Assembly: GCA_033763995.1 (NCBI GenBank)
Contig: JANRJL010000083.1
Location: 1-64,000 of the forward strand
Length of the DNA: 64,000 nucleotides
DNA from: GCA-2737725 sp033763995
GTDB taxonomy: Bacteria > Pseudomonadota > Alphaproteobacteria > Rhodospirillales > Rhodospirillaceae
Reading direction: 5' to 3'
Shown here: one piece after another, positions 51,850-60,196 of the stretch
Position numbering within the stretch: position 1 is the first letter of the stretch
Layout of the letters: each line of letters opens with the position of its first letter
Made by a program: the position numbers and the translations under genes
The notes under the pieces: generated by a model
Told to the model about the DNA's origin: nothing
Databases searched by the model: none
Seen by the model: the letters and a program-made list of their open reading frames with translations, nothing else

Positions 51850-53898
51850 TTACCGCCGCGTCAGAATGAGATTGCCGTGGGTGTCCACGGCGGCATCGTG
51901 ACCGGCGGGAATCACGGTGGTGGAGTCGTATTGATCGATCAATACCGGGCCCGTCATGGACCATCCTTGCGGCAGGTCCTCGCGACGGTACACGGGAACC
52001 GCCGTGGCGGCCATGGCGGCATCCATCACCGCCGCGCGCTCGCCCACCGGCAGCGGCTTGGGCTGGGCGCGGTCGAAGGCATAGGCCGGCATGGCGATGC
52101 CGCGCCGCGCCACGGCGGTGACGCGCAGGGCCACCGTTTCGATCAGATGCCGCCCGCGATAGGCATAGCCGAACACCGACTGATGCTGGCGGTGAAAGCC
52201 CTCGAACAGCTCGCTCACGTTGGCCGCTGTGGCCCGCTCGGCCCCGAGCGCGACATTGAGTTCCGTTCCCATGCCGACGTAGCGCATGTCGGCGCTGAGC
52301 AGAAACGTGCTGGCGCGCAGGCCGTGCGCTTCGATCCGCCGCGCGAGCTTTGTGCTCATGGATTGGAAGATTTCGGCCGCCGCCGCGGCGTCAAACTCGT
52401 TTTCCTTCTGAATGAAGGTGCTCGAGGCATCCAGCCGCACATCGGCCATCAACAGGCCGACGCACGAGCCGAGCCCCGGATAGGGCGGCACCAGCACGCG
52501 CGAAATTCCCAACAATTCGGCCATGCGTGCCGCGTGCAGGGGCCCGGCGCCGCCGAACGCCACCAGGCTATAGACCCGCGGATCGAGTCCGCGCTTGATG
52601 GACACCTGGCGCACGGCGCCGGCCATGTTGTTGCAGACGATCTCGATGGCCGAGAACGCAAGCTGCAACGCACTCAAGCCCAACTTCTCGCCGCGCTGCT
52701 GCAACGCTTGGCGCGCCGCTTCGGGATCGAGCGTGACATCGCCGTCCAGCAATTTCTGCCCGATGCGCCCCAGGACCAAGTTGGCGTCCGTCACCGTCGG
52801 TTCGGTGCCGCCCTTGCGGTAGCAGGCGGGCCCCGGATCGGCCCCGGCGCTGGTGGGCCCCACTTGAATGCGTCCGCCCGTACCAATCGTGATCAGCGAA
52901 CCGCCGCCGGCACCGATGGTGACCAAGTCGATGGTGGGCGTACGCAGCGGGTAAATGTCGATGGCGGCATCGGTGGTGAGGTGCGGCTCGCCGCCGTCGA
53001 CCGCCGCGATGTCGGCGCTGGTGCCGCCCATGTCGAAGGTGATGACCTTGTCGATGCCCGCCTTGAGCGCGGCCTTGGCCATGCCCAGCACGCCCGCCGC
53101 CGGGCCCGACAGCGCCGTGCGCAAGGGTTGAGCCGCGGCCTCCTCGGCGTTCACCACGCCGCCCGCCGAGCGCATCACGAACACACCCGCCGCGGGCCCG
53201 AGCGATTGTTTCACCCGCTCGCCGAATTCGGCGAAGTAACGGCCCAACAAAGGCGCCAGCACCGCATTGGTGGCGGTGGTGACCATACGCTCGTATTCGC
53301 GGAATTCCGGCATGACCTCGCTCGACAGCGAGATCAGCCATTTGGGATTTTTCGCCAGCAGAATGTCGCGCACGCGCTGTTCATGAACCGGATTACGATA
53401 GGCGTGCATCAAGCACACGGCGATGGTGACGATGCCCTTGGCGGCAAAGTCATCGGCGACGGCGCGCATATTCGCCTCGTCAAGCGCCGTGACGATGGCG
53501 CCGTCCTTGTCGATGCGCTCGTCCACCTCGGCCACGTTCTCCAACGGCACCACCCGCGGCGGTTTGATCCAGGCGTAGATGGTGCCCCATTCGCCCGGCA
53601 CCGTGTGCCGCGCGATTTCGAGCACATGGCGGAACCCGCGCGTGGTGATCAGCCCCACGGCGGGAAACTTGCGCTGCAGCAGCGCGTTCAGCCCCACCGT
53701 GGTGCCGTGGGACACGTCGGCGATCGCCTCGCCCTTGAGCTGGCTTTGCAGCTTGGCGATGCCGTTGAGGGGTCCGTCGGGCGGGTGCTTGGGCGTGGAG
53801 GGAACCTTGAGTACGCGCATGCGACCGGCGTCGTCCACCGCCATGACGTCGGTGAAGGTGCCGCCGGAATCGATTCCCAAATGCCAACGCGCGGCCAT
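51850..53898 (-). CDS. hyuA: Hydantoinase/oxoprolinase subunit A
   Basis: 682 residues from the ATG at 53898; the longer open frame overlaps hyuB. Actin-like ATPase fold with HLGIDSGGTFTDVMAVD (phosphate 1), FDMGGTSADIAAVDGG (phosphate 2), GAGGGSLITIGTGG and VAFGGAGPLHA. With HyuB it hydrolyses cyclic amides (hydantoins, 5-oxoproline) or carboxylates ketones in an ATP-dependent way. Four bases separate it from hyuB. The window's amidase and PuuE-like deacetylase point to nitrogen-containing cyclic compounds, but the substrate is not determined. Confidence 0.93.
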   Translation of the reverse strand: MAARWHLGIDSGGTFTDVMAVDDAGRMRVLKVPSTPKHPPDGPLNGIAKLQSQLKGEAIADVSHGTTVGLNALLQRKFPAVGLITTRGFRHVLEIARHTVPGEWGTIYAWIKPPRVVPLENVAEVDERIDKDGAIVTALDEANMRAVADDFAAKGIVTIAVCLMHAYRNPVHEQRVRDILLAKNPKWLISLSSEVMPEFREYERMVTTATNAVLAPLLGRYFAEFGERVKQSLGPAAGVFVMRSAGGVVNAEEAAAQPLRTALSGPAAGVLGMAKAALKAGIDKVITFDMGGTSADIAAVDGGEPHLTTDAAIDIYPLRTPTIDLVTIGAGGGSLITIGTGGRIQVGPTSAGADPGPACYRKGGTEPTVTDANLVLGRIGQKLLDGDVTLDPEAARQALQQRGEKLGLSALQLAFSAIEIVCNNMAGAVRQVSIKRGLDPRVYSLVAFGGAGPLHAARMAELLGISRVLVPPYPGLGSCVGLLMADVRLDASSTFIQKENEFDAAAAAEIFQSMSTKLARRIEAHGLRASTFLLSADMRYVGMGTELNVALGAERATAANVSELFEGFHRQHQSVFGYAYRGRHLIETVALRVTAVARRGIAMPAYAFDRAQPKPLPVGERAAVMDAAMAATAVPVYRREDLPQGWSMTGPVLIDQYDSTTVIPAGHDAAVDTHGNLILTRR

Positions 53899-53902
53899 GA
53901 CG

Positions 53903-55768
53903 TTATGCCGCCTCGATGCTGGCGTGGGGTTGATCGTCGGGCACCGACAGACTGACGACGCCTTTTTCCAGCAGCGCCTTGAACTTGGGCCCGCGGTCGA
54001 ACATCGGCAGGGGGCCCCGTGCGGCCTTGAATTTCGCCCGCAATGCCGCGCTGGCCGACGCATCGCCCGGCACCACGCCATAGTCGCGCTGGGCGACCTC
54101 GGGCGAGATCAAGCCGTTGGCCACGTCGCGGGAGACGTCGTCGAAGGGCCGCAACAAGGGATCGCCCCAACCGCCGCCGCCGGGGCTGGTAATCAACAGC
54201 ACGTCGCCCGTGACCGCCCAGCCGTCGTCGGTCTTGCCCGGCAGGATGCGCTGGTTGACCGCACCCGGATTGAACACGAACTCGGCCGCCTTGCCCGCCT
54301 TGCCGCCGTTCACGCCTGCGGGTTCCATGTAGTAGCGGTCGGTGCGCACGCGCACGGTGGCCGGCGCATCGAAGCGCATGAGAATGCGGTAGCCCAAGCC
54401 GCCGCGGCTATGGCCCGCACCGCCCGAATCCGGGTTGAGGCCGAATTCGAGAATCGTAAAGGGATAAAAATGCTCGCCGTATTCGCTGGGCACGTTCTTA
54501 CCCGGCGTCATCAGCACCGTGTCCGTGCCGTCGGCGAAGGGCCGCCCGCAGGAACCGCCGCCCAGGGGCATGGAAACGTACCAGGGCTCGCCGGTCTTGG
54601 GGTGAATGCCGCTCAGCGACAGTCCGCTCATGTTGTCGGCCCCTTGCGGCACCTGGCCCTTCATGGCGCGGGCCAACACGCCCAGAACCACGCTGAAGCA
54701 GCGGATCAACGGATAGTGGCGATAGCTGCAGGCGGCTGGGAACTTCGGATTGAGCACCGTGCCCTCGGGCACCGTTACCTCCACGATCTTGAGCACGCCG
54801 TCGTTGATGACGAAGCGGTCGCGGAAGAAGGCCTTGAAGGTGGTGACCAGGGCGCGGGCGTAGAAGCGTTCATCGGCGGGGAAATTGATGGAGCCGATTA
54901 CTTGCTTGTCGGTGCCGGTGAAGTCGAAGCGGATTTTGTCGGCGGTCTTGTGCATCGTCAAAGCGATGCGGATGAACTGGCGCGGTTCTTGCGGTACCAC
55001 GTCCACGTATTCGACGAAATCCTCGTAGGTATAGGTGCCGTCGGGAATGCGCGGTAGCACGTCTTGCTTCAACGTGCGTTCGCAGCGCGCGATGAGGGTG
55101 TCGAAGGCCGAGACGACGACCTTGGTGCCATACTGGCGGCACAGCCATTCCATGCGCTCCACGCCCAGCTTGGCGCCGCCGATCATGGCGTCCACGTCGC
55201 CTTCGAGATCGTCGGGAAAGCGCGTGTTGGACTTGAGAATCTCGAACACCGCCTCGTTGCGCACGCCCGCGTCGTAGTATTTCACCGGCGGCACGATCAG
55301 CCCTTCGGAGAAAATATCCTTGGCGGTTTGCGACAGGCTGCCCGGCACGCCGCCGCCGATGTCCTGCACGTGGCCCAGCTCCTGCACGAAGGCCACCAGC
55401 TCGCCGTCGACGATGACGGGAATGGTGAAACACAGATCGGGCAAGTGCCCAATGCCGCCGTCGGACTGATAAGGATGGTTCCACAGAAACACATCGCCGG
55501 GTTTGATGTCCGCGCGCGTCCAGCGCTTGAGGATCGGATCGACGTTGGCCGTGAAGGACACCGACGCGATGGAGCGCCCGCGCGCGTCGTAGATGGCGGG
55601 CACGTGATCGTTGGCCTCGCGGATGTTGGTGGAGCGCGCGGTGCGTTCCACCTGGGCCTCGATCTCCTTCATGGAGGATTCCACCGTGCCCTCGACGATG
55701 TCGAGCAGCATGGGCGAAATCTCTTCGGGCGTGATGGGCTGGGGTTTGTCGGGTTGAGGCATGGTCAT
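53903..55768 (-). CDS. hyuB: Hydantoinase/oxoprolinase subunit B
   Basis: 621 residues. HyuB hallmarks: SSMKEIEAQVERTARSTNIRE, DVFLWNHPYQSDGGIGHLPD with the conserved NHPY-GG-H metal-associated cluster, and GGGGWGDPLLRPF near the C-terminus. Partner of HyuA in an ATP-dependent cyclic amidase. Its ATG overlaps the marR stop (ATGA, 55765-55768), so the regulator and enzyme are co-translated. Length is normal for the family. Confidence 0.93.
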   Translation of the reverse strand: MTMPQPDKPQPITPEEISPMLLDIVEGTVESSMKEIEAQVERTARSTNIREANDHVPAIYDARGRSIASVSFTANVDPILKRWTRADIKPGDVFLWNHPYQSDGGIGHLPDLCFTIPVIVDGELVAFVQELGHVQDIGGGVPGSLSQTAKDIFSEGLIVPPVKYYDAGVRNEAVFEILKSNTRFPDDLEGDVDAMIGGAKLGVERMEWLCRQYGTKVVVSAFDTLIARCERTLKQDVLPRIPDGTYTYEDFVEYVDVVPQEPRQFIRIALTMHKTADKIRFDFTGTDKQVIGSINFPADERFYARALVTTFKAFFRDRFVINDGVLKIVEVTVPEGTVLNPKFPAACSYRHYPLIRCFSVVLGVLARAMKGQVPQGADNMSGLSLSGIHPKTGEPWYVSMPLGGGSCGRPFADGTDTVLMTPGKNVPSEYGEHFYPFTILEFGLNPDSGGAGHSRGGLGYRILMRFDAPATVRVRTDRYYMEPAGVNGGKAGKAAEFVFNPGAVNQRILPGKTDDGWAVTGDVLLITSPGGGGWGDPLLRPFDDVSRDVANGLISPEVAQRDYGVVPGDASASAALRAKFKAARGPLPMFDRGPKFKALLEKGVVSLSVPDDQPHASIEAA

Positions 55769-56349
55769 GCGTGTAATTTACCCCGTCTCGGCGCGGCGTC
55801 GATAAAAAGCAGCACGGTGCGCAATAAGTCCGATAGCGCTTTGCGCTGTTTGGGCGGCAAGGCCCGCGCCAAGGCAACCTCGGCCTTGGCTTCTTCGGCG
55901 GCGGCGGCGTCGACGATGGTTTTGCCTTTGGCGGTCAGCTTGACCACCACGCCGCGCCCGTCGTGCGCCGCGCGCGTGCGGGTGATGAGCCCGCGCCGTT
56001 CCATGCCCACCAGCAAGTTGGAAATGCCGCCGGAACTCAGCGCCAGCGCCCGCACCAAGGCGCTGGGGGTCAGGGCGAAGGGCGGCCCGATGCGCCGCAG
56101 GGCCGCCAGCACGCCATAGGAGCCGAGCGTCAGGTGAAAACGCCTCAGCCGCTTGGCCTGGGCCGCGACAAAGCGTTCGTTGATGTAGAGCACTCGATAA
56201 ACCAAGCCGCGCGCGAGACCGTCCAAGGCGGGATGCTGGCGCGTCCAGGCCTCGACCATGCTGTCGACGAGGTCGCCGGGAGCCGCCTTTTTCGAGATAT
56301 CTTTATTGGAAGATACTTTACCCCGCGCGGGGCGACGCCTAGACTTCAT
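55765..56349 (-). CDS. MarR-family transcriptional regulator
   Basis: 194 residues from the ATG at 56349; an ATG at 56259 (MVEAWTRQHPALDG) would give 164 and is also reasonable. Dimerisation helix at MVEAWTRQHPALDGLARGLV, then winged helix: LTLGSYGVLAALRR, TPSALVRALALSSGGISNLL (recognition helix) and wing RTRAAHDGRGVVVKLTAKG. MarR proteins repress catabolic genes until an aromatic or acid ligand binds. Being first in marR-hyuB-hyuA-dctP and divergent from the methyltransferase operon, with only 28 bases between starts, it probably controls both. Confidence 0.9.
   Translation of the reverse strand: MKSRRRPARGKVSSNKDISKKAAPGDLVDSMVEAWTRQHPALDGLARGLVYRVLYINERFVAAQAKRLRRFHLTLGSYGVLAALRRIGPPFALTPSALVRALALSSGGISNLLVGMERRGLITRTRAAHDGRGVVVKLTAKGKTIVDAAAAEEAKAEVALARALPPKQRKALSDLLRTVLLFIDAAPRRGKLHA
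56298..56315. promoter_or_regulatory. Candidate MarR operator (TATCTT-N6-AAGATA)
   Basis: TATCTT (56298-56303) and AAGATA (56310-56315) form a perfect 6-bp inverted repeat with a TATTGG spacer in an A/T-rich patch unlike the GC-rich DNA around it. It lies within the first codons of the long MarR reading, or just upstream of the start if the 56259 ATG is used, and 63 bases upstream of the methyltransferase ATG. Position and size fit autoregulation and control of the divergent operon. Confidence 0.4.
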
Positions 56350-56377
56350 TGTCAACCAACCATCTCCGGCCGAAACC

Positions 56378-57553
56378 ATGCGCGAGCAAGCCCGCCACCC
56401 CATCAGCCCCACGGCGCTGCACGACGAGGACTCGCGCCAGACCTTCGCGTACCATATCGCCAATTATATCCGCAGCGATATCACGCCGCGCAACAAGACG
56501 GTTTATGAACGCGAGGTCCGACCGGCCTTCGAAAGCGCCCATGGCCGGCCCCCGCGCACCCGCCAGGAAGTGCGCAAGGCCATGGAGCCCAGCCCAGCCT
56601 ATAAAATGTCGAGCGCCCTGCAGCGCTGCAGCCAGGAGATGATGTGGGCCGCCGTGGCCGAGACGGTGGGCCGCGACTTGCCGCGCCTCGTGGATAATTT
56701 CCGCGACATCGCCAAGGCCCCCAAGCTAGGCAGCCTGCGGCTCGACCCCGATTTGCCGATCCCCAATTACGCGGCCGAGTGCCACCACCATTGCATGGCG
56801 GGGGGTTATCACGCCGAGCACGCGGCCGACGACGTGTTCCAGGGCGCGCTCTACGACCGCGGCTCGTTCATCTACGTCGACGGCAACTTCGGGCCTTGGA
56901 ACGACGGCTTGGGCGTGGCCCTCGCCAAATTCGCGCGCGTGCGCTTTCCCGACTTCAAACCCAAGCGCATTCTCGATATCGGCTGCACCGTCGGCGGGTC
57001 GTCGGTGGCCCTGGCCCAGCAGTTCCCCGAGGCCGAAGTGTTCGCCGTCGACGTCGGGGCGCCGGTGCTGCGCTACGCCCATGCCCGGGCCGAGCACATG
57101 GGCGTAAGGGTGCACTTCAGCCAACAGAACGGCGAGCACACGGATTTCACGGACGGCTCCTTCGATCTCGTCTGCTCGGCGGCCATGCTGCACGAAACCG
57201 CGCATCGCGCGACGCTCAACATCCTCAAGGAAAGCCGCCGCCTGGTGCGTCCGGGCGGCATGATGGTGCATTCGGAAATCCAGCCCTATCGCAAGGAAGA
57301 TCCCTGGATCGACTTCACGCGCGACTGGGACAGCCTCAACAACAACGAGCCCTTCTGGGGCACGGTGCTGGACATGGATCTGGCCGCCGAGGCGCGCAAG
57401 CAGGGTTGGGCCGGCAACGAAGTGTGGAGCGAAATCGGCTATGGCCCCGCCGAGGCCCACAACATCAAACCCGAAGTGGACGCCGACAAGGTGATGGGCG
57501 CCTCGCGCGGCGCGCGGGGCTTGTCCTATCTGTGCGGCATCGCGGCGGCGTGA
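56378..57553 (+). CDS. Two-domain class I SAM methyltransferase (paralogue of 43345-44526)
   Basis: 391 residues from the ATG at 56378. The N-terminal helical domain shows AFESAHGRPPRTRQEVRKAM and SSALQRCSQEMMWAAV; the link segment ECHHHCMAGGYHAEHAADDV contains several histidines; the catalytic domain follows ALYDRGSFIYVDGNFG with SAM motif I LDIGCTVGGSSV (199-210) and LNNNEPFWGTVLDMD. It matches the gene at 43345 in every block, so both belong to one unusual subfamily. Its last bases overlap the GTG of the FAD oxidase (57550-57553). Substrate unknown, likely that of the operon. Confidence 0.83.
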   Translation: MREQARHPISPTALHDEDSRQTFAYHIANYIRSDITPRNKTVYEREVRPAFESAHGRPPRTRQEVRKAMEPSPAYKMSSALQRCSQEMMWAAVAETVGRDLPRLVDNFRDIAKAPKLGSLRLDPDLPIPNYAAECHHHCMAGGYHAEHAADDVFQGALYDRGSFIYVDGNFGPWNDGLGVALAKFARVRFPDFKPKRILDIGCTVGGSSVALAQQFPEAEVFAVDVGAPVLRYAHARAEHMGVRVHFSQQNGEHTDFTDGSFDLVCSAAMLHETAHRATLNILKESRRLVRPGGMMVHSEIQPYRKEDPWIDFTRDWDSLNNNEPFWGTVLDMDLAAEARKQGWAGNEVWSEIGYGPAEAHNIKPEVDADKVMGASRGARGLSYLCGIAAA

Positions 57554-59133
57554 TCTCTGCGACCATCTCCGGCGCTGCTTTGGCTGAATTGCGCGCCGTC
57601 GTGGGTGCTGCCCACGTCGCCGTCGATGACACGACACGTATTGCCGCGGGTTCCGACGTGTTCTTTGAGCACGCGCCGCCGCTGGCCGTGGTCTCGCCCG
57701 CGACGGCCGACGAGGTGCGCCGCGTCGTCATGGTGGCGGCCAAGCACGGCCTGACCCTCGCCCCGCGTGGCGGCGGGCTTTCCTACTCGGCGGCCTACTT
57801 GACGGACCGCGCCGACACGCTGTGCATCGACACGCGGCGGATGAACCGCATCGTCGAGATCAACGCCGAGGACATGGTGGTGCATGTGGAGGCGGGCGTC
57901 ACATGGGCCGCGCTCGATGCCGCCTTGGCCAAGCACAATTTGCGCACGCCCTTCTGGGGCACCGGCTCGGGGCTTCATGCCACCGTGGGCGCGACGCTGT
58001 CCAACAACGCCGCCAACTACGGCACGGGACAATACGGCATGGCCGCCGACAGCGCGCTGGGCCTGCGCGTGGTCCTGGCCGACGGTAGCACGCTCGCGAC
58101 GGGATCATGGGCGGCGGCCGACAACCCCTCGCCCTTCGTGCGCCACTACGGCCCCGACCTGACGGGACTGTTCATCGGCGATTGCGGGGCCTTCGGCATC
58201 AAGACCGACATCGCCTTGCAACTCATTCCCCGTCCCGCCGCCACGGCCCATGGCGCCTTCGAGTTCGCCGAGGTTGAGAATTTCCTAGTCGCCATGTCCG
58301 CCGTGGGGCGGGCGGGCATTCATGCCGAATGCTTCGGCTTCGATCCCGCCTACATGTCGTTCCGCAACACCCACGCCGCCGTCGGTGAGGATTTGCAGCG
58401 ACTGGCGGGCGTGGCCAAAAGCCAGGGCTCGGTGATCAAGGGCATTACGGAAGCCATCAAGGTCGCCGCCGCCGGACGGCGCTATCTCGCCGATGCGGGC
58501 TACACGCTGCACATGACCGTCGACGGCCGCGACGAGACCAACGCCCAGCACGGCATGGCCGAACTGATTCGGATGTGCCTCGCGGCGGGCGGCAAGGAGA
58601 TTCCCGCGAGCATCCCCAAGATCATGCGCGGTTCGCCCTTTCCGCCGCCGACGCTGATGCTGGGCCCGCGCGGCGAGCGCTGGATCCCCGTGCACGGCAT
58701 CGTGCCACACTCCCGCGCGCGGGCGGCGCTTGACGGGGTCACGACGGCCATGAATGCGCGTGCAGCCGACATCGAACGCCACAACATTTCATGGTGCTGG
58801 GTCTCGCTGCCCGTGGGCCGCTCGGCCATCCTCATCGAGCCCACGCTCTATTGGCATGACCGGCGCAGCCCCATGCAGGACGCCACCTTGCCGCCGGAGT
58901 TCGCCAGGAAGAACGATGCCTTCGCCCCGAACCCCGAGGCCCGCGCCGTGGTTCACGCCTTGCGCCAGGACGTGGCCGACGTCTTTCGCCGCCTGGGCGC
59001 GGTGCATTTCCAGGCCGGGCGAAGTTATCCGTTCCTGGCCAGCCGCGCCACGACGACACGCGATATGCTGCAGTCCTTGAAACGTCTGCTTGACCCCTCG
59101 CACCGGATGAATCCAGGATCGTTGGGTCTTTAG
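57550..59133 (+). CDS. FAD-binding oxidoreductase, PCMH/VAO type
   Basis: 527 residues from a GTG at 57550 overlapping the methyltransferase stop (GTGA). PCMH-type FAD domain: SPATADEVRRVVMVAAKHGL, APRGGGLSYSAAYL, FWGTGSGLHATVGATLSNNA and GDCGAFGIKTDIALQL; C-terminal substrate domain ends LDPSHRMNPGSLGL. Typical of vanillyl-alcohol oxidase/p-cresol methylhydroxylase or glycolate-oxidase-like enzymes that oxidise hydroxy acids or phenolic side chains. No signal peptide. The exact substrate is not evident. Confidence 0.88.
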   Translation: MISATISGAALAELRAVVGAAHVAVDDTTRIAAGSDVFFEHAPPLAVVSPATADEVRRVVMVAAKHGLTLAPRGGGLSYSAAYLTDRADTLCIDTRRMNRIVEINAEDMVVHVEAGVTWAALDAALAKHNLRTPFWGTGSGLHATVGATLSNNAANYGTGQYGMAADSALGLRVVLADGSTLATGSWAAADNPSPFVRHYGPDLTGLFIGDCGAFGIKTDIALQLIPRPAATAHGAFEFAEVENFLVAMSAVGRAGIHAECFGFDPAYMSFRNTHAAVGEDLQRLAGVAKSQGSVIKGITEAIKVAAAGRRYLADAGYTLHMTVDGRDETNAQHGMAELIRMCLAAGGKEIPASIPKIMRGSPFPPPTLMLGPRGERWIPVHGIVPHSRARAALDGVTTAMNARAADIERHNISWCWVSLPVGRSAILIEPTLYWHDRRSPMQDATLPPEFARKNDAFAPNPEARAVVHALRQDVADVFRRLGAVHFQAGRSYPFLASRATTTRDMLQSLKRLLDPSHRMNPGSLGL

Positions 59134-59158
59134 TCTTTAGAATGTCGAGTGGGCCGCA

Positions 59159-60196
59159 GTGAATCGCGTGACACGAGCCATCATCGCCATGGCGGCCCTC
59201 ATGTATGCGGGCCTCACTCCGGCGCGCGCCGCCGACAAAATTCCCACCACCATCGCGGCCTTCTCCATGCCGCAACTGGCCTCCGACGGCTACTACAAGC
59301 GCTGGGGCCGCGCGTTGGCCGAGGCGCCCGGCACGCCCTTCGACGTCAAGTTGCTGATCCTGGGCGAGGCGGGACCCGACGAGGCCATCTTCAACGCCCT
59401 GCGCCGCGACCGCGTGCAACTGGTGGGCGTGGGCTATGCCTCCATTTCCACCGCCATCCCCGAATTCACCGTGCTCAACGCGCCATTCCTGTTCGACAGT
59501 TGGGAAGAAGTGGATTTCGTTTACGACAACTACCTGATCCCCCTGCTCAATGAATTGATGGCGGCCAACGACATCATCGGCATTCGCCACTACGGCATGG
59601 TGTGGCACGGCGTCTATGGGCGCCGGCCCATCATCGAACCCAGCGACGTCAAGAAGGTGCGCTTTCGCGCGCTCGTCGATCCCGCGTCGCAGTTCATGGC
59701 GGAGATTCTCGGTGGCGACATGATTCAGATCGCGTCCACCGAGGTCGTCACCGGACTGCAAACGGGCCTGATCGACGGCGGCGAGACCAACGATTTGATC
59801 TACCTCATGAGCGGCTTCGGCGCCGACGCGCCCCACTACACGCTGACGCAGCACACGCCCTCCATGCTGGGCGTCATCGCCAATAAGACGTGGTGGAACC
59901 GGCTCACGCCCGATCAACAGACCTTGGTGCGCAGCAGCTATGTCGACGCCGCCACGGCCCGCGCCGGTATTCGCGCCGACGGCTTGCGTGAACTCGACCT
60001 TGCGGTGAGAACCAAGGGTGTTGTTCCCCACGCGGTGTCGCCCGAGGCCCGCGCCCGCTGGAAGCAAGCCACGCTGCCCGTGCATGCCCGCCTGATCGCG
60101 CAAGCCGGCGGCCGCGCGCAGGAGATCTACGACAGAGCCATGGACGGCAAACGCGCCTTCGCCGCGAAGACGCAATCACAAGGACCCACGCCATGA
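59159..60196 (+). CDS. dctP: Orphan TRAP solute-binding protein DctP, third gene of the right-hand operon
   Basis: 345 residues from a GTG start. Signal peptide around RAIIAMAALMYAGLTPARAAD. DctP features: LGEAGPDEAIFNALRRDRVQL, VTGLQTGLIDGGET and QAGGRAQEIYDRAMDG. Follows the FAD oxidase by 25 bases; its stop overlaps the ATG of the nitrilase-like gene (ATGA, 60193-60196). No permease nearby. Probably carries the ligand handled by this operon. Confidence 0.87.
   Translation: MNRVTRAIIAMAALMYAGLTPARAADKIPTTIAAFSMPQLASDGYYKRWGRALAEAPGTPFDVKLLILGEAGPDEAIFNALRRDRVQLVGVGYASISTAIPEFTVLNAPFLFDSWEEVDFVYDNYLIPLLNELMAANDIIGIRHYGMVWHGVYGRRPIIEPSDVKKVRFRALVDPASQFMAEILGGDMIQIASTEVVTGLQTGLIDGGETNDLIYLMSGFGADAPHYTLTQHTPSMLGVIANKTWWNRLTPDQQTLVRSSYVDAATARAGIRADGLRELDLAVRTKGVVPHAVSPEARARWKQATLPVHARLIAQAGGRAQEIYDRAMDGKRAFAAKTQSQGPTP

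Noticed and set aside
51727..53955. A 742-codon open frame on the plus strand
   Set aside because: It lies opposite hyuA, whose ATPase motifs are unmistakable. The composition (His/Arg/Gly/Ala-rich) is that of an antisense shadow.
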